Assembly: GCA_017476965.1 (NCBI GenBank) | Contig: JAFUXX010000376.1 | Coordinates: forward strand, 1 to 6,156 | Source: Kiritimatiellia bacterium | GTDB taxonomy: Bacteria; Verrucomicrobiota; Kiritimatiellia; RFP12; UBA3636 | DNA length: 6,156 nt | Direction: 5' to 3' | Notes under the pieces: model-generated | What the model was told of the DNA's origin: nothing | Database searches by the model: none | What the model saw: the letters and a program-made list of their open reading frames with translations, nothing else | Translations under genes and position numbers: made by a program | Part shown: positions 1 through 6,156 of the stretch, one piece after another | How positions within the stretch are numbered: the first letter of the stretch is position 1 | Layout of the letters: each line of letters opens with the position of its first letter

Positions 1-2261
1 AGCGCGTCGGCGTCCTTGACGACCGGCGCGTCTTCGCCGCGCGCGATCGGCGCGAGGTCGCCGCGCCGGAAGAGCGTGACCACGGCCCGCTCCGAGGCGC
101 ACAGCGACGGGTCGGCGTGCAGGTCGAAATAGCGCATCCTCACGTTGCCCGGCCGCTCCACGCCAATGCTGTCGTGGCTCCACGCGAAGCGCCACATCCC
201 GCTCCATCCCTGGCGCGCGGCGAGCGCGCCCATGACGAGCCCCGACGCCTGCCTGTATTCCCCCGGCGCGGCCCAGTTCCATTCCGTCGCGCAGAACGGC
301 TTGCCGAAGAGCCGCCGCCACGCGAAGGAAGGCACGCCGTCGCCGCCGAGCAGCGGGTTCGCGCCGATGTGCGTCGAAGGCAGCCGCCACGGACGGCCGA
401 GGAAGAACGGATGGTCCACGTAGCCGTGGTCGTCGTCGTAGTCGAACCCCTCGCGGACGAGCGAGTAGACCGCCGGGTTGTACCACGACGAAATCGACGA
501 AACCGGCACGTTGCAGCCGAGTCCGTCGCGCACGAACGCGCCGATCCGCCGCGCGAACGCCGCTTCGGAATCGGCGAGAAACAGCGCGAACGCTTCCGAG
601 AGCGCCTTGTCCGCCGTCTTGCTCTCGTAGAGGTCGTGCTGCAGCTGCGTCAAATCGCGCGGAATCGCGGCCCAGTCAAGCGTGGAAACCCCGGATTGTC
701 CGGATATTCCGGAGGCTCCGGATATTCCGGCTTCTCCGGCGATCTTGCCGTCAAGCCACTTTTCCCACGCTTCGCGCACGCCCGGTATCGCGATCAGCGG
801 GTCGCGGCCGCCGTTGCCGAGGTTGCCTTCGTTCACGAGCGCCAGCGTCGCGAGGGCGGGCTCGTCGGCGAGGCTGCGCCCGGTGTACGGGTTCACGTGC
901 GTCAGGAACTGCCGCGACCATTCGACGAGGTTCGAGTACGCGCCTTCGTGGAACAGGCACGCGATCTTGAAATCTTCCTTCGTCATCGTTCCGTCGCGGT
1001 CCACGCCGATTGCGCGCCACGCCACCGGGACGCGCGATACGTACAGGTCCGTCGTGAGGTAGATCCCGTGGCGGATGCAGGCGGCGCAAAGGGCGTCGAA
1101 GCGGTCCTGCGCGTCGGGATCGACCGCGATTCCGGCCGGGTCGCCTTTCGCGAGCAGCGGCCGCTCGTGGTGGTGGAGCCTCACGGAGTTGATCCCGAAC
1201 CGCGCGAGATTCGCGGCGAAGTTTTCGGCGGCGTCCTTCGGCGGGGTGTTCGCCCCGTGCACGAGGTTCACGCCCGCGAAGCGGATTTCTTCGCCCGGGC
1301 GTCCTTCGAGTTCGAAGTGGTCGCCGACGGCCACGACGCGCCCGTACTTGCCAGCAGGCTCGTGGTGCGGCAGCGACGACAGCAGGTCGAGCGCCGATCC
1401 GGGTTCGATCCAGTTTGCGCCGCGTTCCGCGATTTCGACCGGTATCCAGTCCGGACCCTGCGCGATGGAAACCTGTTCGGAGGATTCAAGCTCCCCCGCT
1501 GCGCCCGGAACGCGGAAGACCGCGTGCACCCTGTAAGCGCGCCCGGCTTCGACCGCCTTTTGCGCGAAGAAGAGGCGCAGCGTCGCGACCGAGCCGCCCC
1601 ACGCGCGGTTGTCCTGCAATAGCACATCGCAGCCCTCCGGCAGCTCGACGGCGAGCCACGGCGCGCCGTTCGCGCCAATCAGTTCCAGATCGTGGACTTT
1701 CCCGCGGAAGAGGTGCGGGTTTTTGGCCGCGGTTTCCGGGAGTTCGACGCGGCGGCCGTCGACCGCGAATCCGCCGGCCACGCGGCCGAGCGCGATGCGC
1801 GCTTCGACCATGACTTCCGGCAGTTCGTCGGACCGGTTCGGCACCACGGTCCAGTCGGCTTCGATGCCGCCGTCAGCGAGCCGGCGGAATTCCGCGCGGC
1901 CGTCGAAGCGCGTCGTTCCGGCCGCGACGTTCTCGCCCTGCGCCGCGCCCATGTCGATCGCGAACGCGCGCGCGGCGCCGTCTTTCCCGGCGATTCTCGC
2001 GCCGCCGCTTGACGCGCGCATCTTCCACGCCGGGGTGTACGCGCCGACGCGGAAGAGCTGCTGCACCGGTTCCGAGAAGGAGAGCGACGCGCCCCATACC
2101 GGCGTCGCGGTGAAGCGCACTTCGCCGGGCGTTTGGCTCGCGCTTTCGGGCTCTTCTTGCGGCTCTACTAGCGGCGCGCCTTCCGGCGCGTCTGCGGCCA
2201 CGACCGCGAATGCCGCCGCGGCGGCGCACAATCCCAGTATCGCGGTAACCGGTCGCGTCAT
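1..2261 (-). CDS. Secreted clan GH-A (GH5-like) glycoside hydrolase, paralogue of upstream gene; 3' end cut by window edge
   Basis: Reading the minus strand from the ATG at 2261 gives 753 open codons to the window edge with no stop. Residues 1-23 look like an ordinary Sec signal peptide (MTR, an Ala-rich core, then VVAA before Asp24) with no convincing lipobox, so the product is predicted to be exported unanchored. The domain order matches the neighbour: beta-rich N-terminal domain with LLQDNRAWGG at 214-223, barrel from about 300, and the beginning of the C-terminal domain. Clan GH-A residues are conserved: Arg361 before His363-365, Asn477-Glu478 (acid/base), His612-x-Tyr614, Glu660 (nucleophile, in CATEWN) and Trp694. 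By comparison with the 971-residue paralogue about 225 C-terminal residues lie outside the window. A Ser-Gly-X repeat at residues 509-526 enlarges a barrel loop. The start lies 14 nt after the upstream stop, with only a weak GGAA eight nt before the ATG; translational coupling is likely. Alternative: another GH-A family with the same fold. The substrate is unknown. Confidence 0.88.
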   Translation of the reverse strand, partial: MTRPVTAILGLCAAAAAFAVVAADAPEGAPLVEPQEEPESASQTPGEVRFTATPVWGASLSFSEPVQQLFRVGAYTPAWKMRASSGGARIAGKDGAARAFAIDMGAAQGENVAAGTTRFDGRAEFRRLADGGIEADWTVVPNRSDELPEVMVEARIALGRVAGGFAVDGRRVELPETAAKNPHLFRGKVHDLELIGANGAPWLAVELPEGCDVLLQDNRAWGGSVATLRLFFAQKAVEAGRAYRVHAVFRVPGAAGELESSEQVSIAQGPDWIPVEIAERGANWIEPGSALDLLSSLPHHEPAGKYGRVVAVGDHFELEGRPGEEIRFAGVNLVHGANTPPKDAAENFAANLARFGINSVRLHHHERPLLAKGDPAGIAVDPDAQDRFDALCAACIRHGIYLTTDLYVSRVPVAWRAIGVDRDGTMTKEDFKIACLFHEGAYSNLVEWSRQFLTHVNPYTGRSLADEPALATLALVNEGNLGNGGRDPLIAIPGVREAWEKWLDGKIAGEAGISGASGISGQSGVSTLDWAAIPRDLTQLQHDLYESKTADKALSEAFALFLADSEAAFARRIGAFVRDGLGCNVPVSSISSWYNPAVYSLVREGFDYDDDHGYVDHPFFLGRPWRLPSTHIGANPLLGGDGVPSFAWRRLFGKPFCATEWNWAAPGEYRQASGLVMGALAARQGWSGMWRFAWSHDSIGVERPGNVRMRYFDLHADPSLCASERAVVTLFRRGDLAPIARGEDAPVVKDADA
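690..743. repeat. 9-bp-period TCCGGA tandem array inside the third gene (Ser-Gly-X repeat)
   Basis: Six copies of (T/C)CCGG occur at exactly 9-bp spacing, starting at 690, 699, 708, 717, 726 and 735 on the plus strand. On the coding (minus) strand they read as Ser-Gly or Ala-Gly plus one variable residue (Ile, Ala, Gln, Val), about residues 509-526. The TCCGGA core is its own reverse complement, so the plus strand also reads Ser-Gly-Tyr/Gly/Phe. All six reading frames stay open across the array. The acid/base to nucleophile distance is 182 residues here and 164 in the tandem paralogue. The 18-residue (54-bp) difference is about the size of the array, so it appears to be an insertion or expansion in one copy. 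Confidence 0.85.
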
Positions 2262-2275
2262 GGCCGTATTTCCGT

Positions 2276-5191
2276 TCAGCGGACTATTTCGTAGAGGTAG
2301 GAAGCCGAGGCGGGATCGAAGTCGGTGCGCGCGGTGAAGCGCAGCACGCCGTCCTCGAACGCGGCCGCCACTTCGCCGACGCGGCGGCCCGACGGCGACA
2401 GGCGGTAGACGGACGGCGCTTCGCCGTCGCCGTCGAGTTTCAGCGCGACCTCCGCCGCGCCGCGCCGCATGAGGTGCGGCAGCTTGCCCCAGTCGAGGAG
2501 GATCGTGAGGTCGGAATCTGCGTACCGTATGTCGCTGTTCTGCACGTCGGTGAGGTGCGTGAGCAGCACGTGCGCCGATTTTCCGATCGGTTCGCCGTCG
2601 AGCGACGAGGCCCACACCGTCGCGGGCGCGGTGCCGTCGGCGCCGGCCGCGCCGAGGTCGAAGCCCAGCGGTCCGGCGGAGTGCGCGCCGCTTTCGGCGA
2701 AGCCGCCCGCCGTGCAGGGAGTGTCGATGAGGAAAGTCCCGGTGTCTTTGTCGATGGAGACCGCGCCGTCGCCGGGCTCGGTCGCGCCCGCGGCGTCGAG
2801 CTCCGCTTTCACCGTTTCGGAGGAGCGGGCGAACGGCTCGTAGACCGCGCCGTCCGCGGCGGGCGGGGCGTCCTTGGCGGAGTCGACCGAGAGCCGGGCG
2901 TTCCACGCCGCCCAGAGCCAGCCGTTCGCCTGGCACTTGGGCGCGCCGTTGGCCGGGTTGCGCAGGTCGCTTTCGGCGAAAACCACGGGGTACGCCGTCT
3001 TGAGCGGCGCCATGTCGCCGCGCAGGAAGAGGCACAGCGCCGCGCGTTCGGCGGCGAGGCCGAGCGGGTCGCCGCTCATGTCGAAGTAGCCCAGCGTCTT
3101 CGTTTCCGGTTTTTCCACGCCCGCGCGGCCGTGGCTCCACGCGAAGCGCCACATTCCGCTCCAGTCCTGGAGCGCGCCCATGACGCCCGTCGCTATGCCG
3201 CCCACGCCGCGGTAGCGGCCCGGCCCGGAGTAGTTCCACTCGGTGATCGTGAACGGCTTGCCGGCGAGGCGGCGGAAGGCGACGGACCTCGCCCCGGCGG
3301 CGGAGCCTTTCATCGGGTTCACGTTCGCGCAGCGCGACGGCAGCTGCCACGATTTGCCGAGGAAGGACGGGTGGTCGACGTAGAAGTGGTCGTCCACGTA
3401 GTCGAACCCTTCGCGCGGAATCTGGTACTGCACCGGGTTGTACCAGCACGAGAGCGACGAAAGCGGAGCCATGCAGTGCAGCTCGTCGCGGAGGAACGCG
3501 GTCAGGCGCCCGGCGAGGCGCGTTTCCATGTCCGCGAGGAAAATCGCGAACGCGGCGGAGTGGCGGCGTCCGGGCGTGGCGCCGTCGTCGGCGTAGAGTT
3601 CGTCGGGTATGGTGTGCTGGATGCCGGCGTAGGCGGGGTCCCCGGCCTTCGCGGACAGCCACTCCTCCCACGCTTCCTGCACTCCGGGCAGCTCGCGCAG
3701 CCGCGAGCCGCCCCAGTTGCCGAGGTTGCCTTCGTTGACGAGCGCGAGCGCGCAGAGCGCGGGCTCCTCGGCGAGGCTCCGCCCCGTGTACGGATTGACG
3801 TGGCCGAGGAAGTTGCGCGACCATTCGCACAGGTTCGTGTAGGCCGGTTCCCAGAACGCGCAGAGGATCTTGAACGCGTCGGTGCCGGGCAGGCAGCCGT
3901 CGCGGTCGATGCCGAGCGAGCGCCAGGTGGTGAACCACGAGCGCGACACGAAGAGGTCGGTCGTCACGTATATGCCGTGCTTCGCGCAGGCCGCGACGAG
4001 GGCGTCGAAGCAGTCCATCGCGGCGGGGGCGGGCACGGTGTCGTCGAAGTCCGGCCCCGCGCCTTCGTTCGGCCCCTTGCCGCCGAGCAGCGCGCGCTCG
4101 TGGTGGTGGATGCGCAGGGAGTTGTAGCCGATGCGCGCGAGGTTCGCGGCGAAGCGCTCCGCCGCCTCGGGCGTCGAGGGGATGTTGGCGTCGCCGCAGA
4201 TGTTCACGCCGTAGAACCGCTGCGGCACGCCCGGGCGGCCCTCCAGCTCGAAGTGGTCGCCGACGGCCACGACGCGGCCGAACTTGCCCGCGGGCGCGTG
4301 GTGCGGCAACGCCTGCGTGAAGTCGAGCGCCGATCCGGGCTCGATCCAGGGCTCGTTGGCGAGCGGAATCCAGTCCGCGCCGGCTTTGATCTGGACGGCC
4401 TTGCCGTCGCTGAGTCCGAGCAGGCCCGCTTCCGGCGTGGCGAAATCGGCGCGAATCGCGTATTCGCGGCCGCCCGCCACCGGACCTTCGGCGAAGAAGA
4501 TGCGCAGGGAGAGCGTGGTGCCGCCCCACGCGCGGTTGTCCTGCAGGAGAATCCGCGTCGGCGCGCCGAAGACCGCGCGCAGGCGCTCCGCGCCGGCCTT
4601 GTCGCGCATGGAAAGCGTGGCGGCCTCGCCGCGGAAGAGGTGCATTTTGTTGCAGTCTCCCGGAATCGCGATTTCGCGTCCGTCCACCACCGCCGCAGCG
4701 GTCGTGGCGAAGTCGAGCTGGCCGCTGACGCAGAGTTCGAGAATGGGCGCGTCCGCTTCGGGCACGACCTTCCACTCGCCGCGCACCGTGCCGTCGCCGT
4801 TTTCGGAGAACCGGACCCTGCCGTCGATCGTCGGACCTCCGGCGCCCTTGGTCGTGTTCATCGTGAACGCGCGCCAGCCTTCGGCGTCGGGATTCATGCC
4901 GCCTGTCGCGCCGTGGCTCGTCCACCCCTGCTCGAAGAGCTGCGGCAGGATCGTCGTGCCGGGCAGGGCGATGCCGCCGCCGAACACGGGCGAAGCCGCC
5001 GCGGCCTTTACCGCCGTGCCGATTTCGGCGGCGGAAACGTTGGCCTTCGCGGGTGCTGCAATCGCCTGCGCGCCGTTGTTTTCCGGCTGTCTGGCGGGCC
5101 GCTCTTCCTCCTGCGCGTTCGTGCATGACGATGCGCAAATGCAAATCACCGCCGCTGTCGCGGCGAAACGGATGCGTGATGCGGTGGTCAT
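2276..5191 (-). CDS. Predicted lipoprotein glycoside hydrolase, clan GH-A (GH5-like), complete
   Basis: A 971-residue protein. Residues 1-23 form a signal peptide: basic n-region, Ala/Ile-rich core, and Ala-Ser-Ser-Cys with the lipidated Cys at 23, so it is probably membrane-anchored outside the cytoplasm. A low-complexity linker (24-55) follows, then a beta-rich N-terminal domain (about 60-295) with the motif LLQDNRAWGG at 215-224. A TIM barrel (about 305-700) follows, then a beta-rich C-terminal domain (about 725-971). Retaining clan GH-A residues are recognisable: Arg360 before His362-His364 and Glu365; Asn486-Glu487 (acid/base, in LVNEGN); His602-x-Tyr604; Glu651 (nucleophile, in TITEWN); Trp685 in the last barrel strand (RFAWSH). 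The usual His after barrel strand 3 could not be placed. The enzyme should cleave a beta-linked glycan, but the substrate is not readable. The start is set by the signal peptide; no Shine-Dalgarno is seen (ACGAACCAGACA before ATG). The next gene, a paralogue, begins 14 nt after its TGA. Assignment to GH5 itself rather than another GH-A family is uncertain. Confidence 0.88.
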   Translation of the reverse strand: MTTASRIRFAATAAVICICASSCTNAQEEERPARQPENNGAQAIAAPAKANVSAAEIGTAVKAAAASPVFGGGIALPGTTILPQLFEQGWTSHGATGGMNPDAEGWRAFTMNTTKGAGGPTIDGRVRFSENGDGTVRGEWKVVPEADAPILELCVSGQLDFATTAAAVVDGREIAIPGDCNKMHLFRGEAATLSMRDKAGAERLRAVFGAPTRILLQDNRAWGGTTLSLRIFFAEGPVAGGREYAIRADFATPEAGLLGLSDGKAVQIKAGADWIPLANEPWIEPGSALDFTQALPHHAPAGKFGRVVAVGDHFELEGRPGVPQRFYGVNICGDANIPSTPEAAERFAANLARIGYNSLRIHHHERALLGGKGPNEGAGPDFDDTVPAPAAMDCFDALVAACAKHGIYVTTDLFVSRSWFTTWRSLGIDRDGCLPGTDAFKILCAFWEPAYTNLCEWSRNFLGHVNPYTGRSLAEEPALCALALVNEGNLGNWGGSRLRELPGVQEAWEEWLSAKAGDPAYAGIQHTIPDELYADDGATPGRRHSAAFAIFLADMETRLAGRLTAFLRDELHCMAPLSSLSCWYNPVQYQIPREGFDYVDDHFYVDHPSFLGKSWQLPSRCANVNPMKGSAAGARSVAFRRLAGKPFTITEWNYSGPGRYRGVGGIATGVMGALQDWSGMWRFAWSHGRAGVEKPETKTLGYFDMSGDPLGLAAERAALCLFLRGDMAPLKTAYPVVFAESDLRNPANGAPKCQANGWLWAAWNARLSVDSAKDAPPAADGAVYEPFARSSETVKAELDAAGATEPGDGAVSIDKDTGTFLIDTPCTAGGFAESGAHSAGPLGFDLGAAGADGTAPATVWASSLDGEPIGKSAHVLLTHLTDVQNSDIRYADSDLTILLDWGKLPHLMRRGAAEVALKLDGDGEAPSVYRLSPSGRRVGEVAAAFEDGVLRFTARTDFDPASASYLYEIVR

Positions 5192-5252
5192 TGTCTGGTT
5201 CGTCCGGTTCGCCGGATCGCGGTGTGCGTCGTTTGCGGGGCGGCGCGGCGCG
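5192..5252 (-). other. 61-nt intergenic spacer with a small hairpin just before the lipoprotein gene start
   Basis: The spacer separates the GDPD stop from the ATG of the lipoprotein hydrolase. It contains a perfect 5-bp inverted repeat, tccgg-ttcg-ccgga at 5203-5216 on the plus strand; in the mRNA the loop is CGAA and the hairpin ends 11 nt before the ATG, in the ribosome-binding region. There is no T run after it, so it does not look like a terminator. No promoter was recognised, which fits co-transcription with GDPD. Short GC stems arise easily by chance at this base composition, so a function is doubtful. Confidence 0.3.
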
Positions 5253-6062
5253 TCAGGCCCGCCGCGCTTCGTATTCGTCGAGGATGCGCTTGGCGCAGTT
5301 GGTGGTCACGGTATCCGCCCCGCGGCGGAACGCTTCGAGCGTGTCGTCGAGGTTGTCGATCGTCCAGGCGTGGAAACTCCTGCCCATCGCGTGCACGGCG
5401 TCGATCTTGTCGGTCGTCGTGTAGTCGGGGAGGTACTGGCAGTCCACGCCGTCCGCGCCGGTCCGGCGCAGCGTGTCGAGTATCTCCTCCGTCGTGACGA
5501 GCGGTTTGCCGTAGTCGTTCCAGGCGCCCTCTCCCCATTCGTGGCGGTGCGCGGTGAGCCAGTAGACCTTGTATTCCGGCATCTGTTCCTTGAGCGCCTT
5601 GCAGGTGTCGGCGTAGAAGGAAATGAAAAGCAGGTTGTCGGGCGTCGCCTTCTTCTGCCTGGCGAAGACTTCCGCGATGCGCGGCACGATTTCGATTCCG
5701 CGGTGCTTGACTTCGAGGTAGATTTTCCGTCCGTCGCGGGCGAGCGGGAGGACGTCCTCCAGCAGCGCCGGCTTCGTCCCGGCGAATTTCGAGCCGCGCC
5801 ACTTGCCCCAGTTGCCGACGTCGAGGTCCTTTATTTCGTCCCAGGCCGCCTCCCAACAGGCCTTGGTGCACGCGCCGCCAGTGGTGCGCCGGAGCGTGCG
5901 GTCGTGGAACATGAACACCTTGCCGTCCGCCGAGAGGTAGCAGTCGCATTCGAATCCGAAGCCGCGCTCGACGGCCGTTTCGTAGGCGACCATGGTGTTT
6001 TCCGGGACGTCTTCCGATTCGCCCCTGTGGGCTATGAGGGTTGTTTTGGAAGGAATTTTCAT
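5253..6062 (-). CDS. Glycerophosphodiester phosphodiesterase (GDPD family), complete, cytoplasmic
   Basis: A 269-residue protein covering a whole GDPD TIM-barrel domain. The family hydrolyses glycerophosphodiesters to glycerol 3-phosphate and an alcohol, using a divalent metal. Visible family motifs in order: His-Arg-Gly at residues 12-14 (first catalytic His), Pro-Glu-Asn-Thr at 20-23, Glu38-x-Asp40 (metal ligands), His53-Asp54 (second catalytic His), Glu117-Val-Lys119 (metal and phosphate site), Trp233-Thr-Ile-Asp near the C-terminus, and a Thr-Thr-Asn at 253-255 in the final barrel strand. All expected catalytic residues are present. The length is normal for a single-domain bacterial enzyme. 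No signal peptide or membrane segment is visible, so it should be cytoplasmic. The ATG at 6062 is preferred because it puts the His-Arg-Gly motif about 11 residues in, as is usual. No Shine-Dalgarno precedes it (the mRNA reads CACCGCGCACAACCC before ATG). It lies 61 nt upstream of the lipoprotein hydrolase on the same strand and may lead that operon. The family is confident; the physiological diester is unknown. Confidence 0.95.
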   Translation of the reverse strand: MKIPSKTTLIAHRGESEDVPENTMVAYETAVERGFGFECDCYLSADGKVFMFHDRTLRRTTGGACTKACWEAAWDEIKDLDVGNWGKWRGSKFAGTKPALLEDVLPLARDGRKIYLEVKHRGIEIVPRIAEVFARQKKATPDNLLFISFYADTCKALKEQMPEYKVYWLTAHRHEWGEGAWNDYGKPLVTTEEILDTLRRTGADGVDCQYLPDYTTTDKIDAVHAMGRSFHAWTIDNLDDTLEAFRRGADTVTTNCAKRILDEYEARRA

Positions 6063-6078
6063 GGGTTGTGCGCGGTGG

Positions 6079-6087
6079 AGGATACCA
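6079..6087 (-). promoter_or_regulatory. Weak extended -10-like element before GDPD
   Basis: On the minus strand the sequence TGG-TATCCT occurs, with the hexamer at 6084-6079, about 16 nt before the GDPD ATG. It matches the extended -10 pattern TGn plus four of six bases of TATAAT. No -35 hexamer was found at 16-18 bp. It lies just downstream of the possible terminator, a sensible place for a promoter, but one match this weak may be chance. Confidence 0.2.
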
Positions 6088-6104
6088 CACGCCGCCGGAA
6101 AAGT

Positions 6105-6133
6105 CGCGGCGGCGACCGCAGGCCGCCGCCGCG
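6105..6133 (-). terminator. Possible Rho-independent terminator of an unseen minus-strand gene upstream
   Basis: A perfect 10-bp inverted repeat, cgcggcggcg at 6105-6114 and cgccgccgcg at 6124-6133, with a 9-nt loop. Read on the minus strand the stem is followed by ACTTTTCC, a short T run. This would end a transcript coming from beyond the right edge and leave GDPD as the first gene of its own unit. The T run is only four bases and GC-rich repeats are common here, so the call is tentative. No coding region is visible between 6063 and the right edge. Confidence 0.35.
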
Positions 6134-6156
6134 TTGCGGATCGCGCGGGCCGGACC

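Noticed and set aside
690..743. The TCCGGA array as a CRISPR array or transcription factor operator cluster
   Set aside because: Units are 9 bp with 3-4-bp variable parts, far too short for CRISPR repeats and spacers, and the array lies inside a coding frame well away from any start.
117..1622. A 501-codon open frame on the plus strand, opposite the third gene
   Set aside because: It has the same biased Arg/Val/Ala composition and no recognisable domain. Its Ser-Gly-Tyr stretch comes only from the palindromic array. The minus-strand frame has conserved catalytic motifs.
1873..2229. A 118-codon minus-strand frame overlapping the 5' part of the third gene
   Set aside because: Arginine-rich composition typical of a shadow frame; the true frame gives a signal peptide and aligns with the paralogue.
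2474..5128. An 884-codon open frame on the plus strand, opposite the lipoprotein hydrolase
   Set aside because: Its translation is dominated by Arg, Ala, Val and Glu with no domain or signal sequence, as expected from the antisense of a GC-rich gene. The opposite frame has a signal peptide, a complete set of clan GH-A residues and a paralogue next door.
5188..6090. A 300-codon minus-strand frame overlapping GDPD, whose TGA overlaps the next gene's ATG
   Set aside because: It is a frame shadow of GDPD: Arg/Pro/Gly-rich and without motifs, while the other frame holds every GDPD catalytic residue. The ATGA overlap is therefore coincidental.

Overview
The window is GC-rich DNA, visibly well above 60% G+C. 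All three supported genes lie on the minus strand, so transcription runs right to left, and almost all of the sequence is coding. In transcription order they are: (1) a complete glycerophosphodiester phosphodiesterase (GDPD), 6062 to 5253; (2) a complete 971-residue predicted lipoprotein glycoside hydrolase of clan GH-A, resembling family GH5, 5191 to 2276; (3) a second, paralogous secreted clan GH-A hydrolase that starts at 2261 and runs off the left edge of the window, with 753 codons visible and no stop. The third gene has no stop inside the window and is easily missed, but its frame is open throughout and aligns domain by domain with its neighbour.

The gaps are 61 nt between genes 1 and 2 and only 14 nt between genes 2 and 3, so genes 2 and 3 are almost certainly co-transcribed and gene 1 may lead the same operon. 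None of the three starts has a clear Shine-Dalgarno sequence. The 94 nt right of gene 1 hold a 10-bp GC-rich hairpin followed by a short T run in the minus-strand direction, a possible terminator of an unseen upstream gene, and a weak extended -10-like hexamer.

High GC, large secreted glycosidases in tandem paralogous copies, a lipoprotein signal, weak Shine-Dalgarno use and a Ser-Gly-X repeat insertion suggest a polysaccharide-degrading bacterium, perhaps of the PVC group (Kiritimatiellota, Lentisphaerota or Verrucomicrobiota). This is an inference; no taxonomic marker is present.

Working together: the lipoprotein enzyme is expected to be anchored to a membrane and its paralogue exported without an anchor, both probably acting on the same or related glycans outside the cytoplasm. 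GDPD has no signal peptide and should act in the cytoplasm on glycerophosphodiesters. The glycan substrate cannot be read from the sequence. The most unusual feature is a 9-bp-period TCCGGA array (about 690-743) that adds roughly 18 residues of Ser-Gly-X to a barrel loop of the third gene and is absent from its tandem paralogue.
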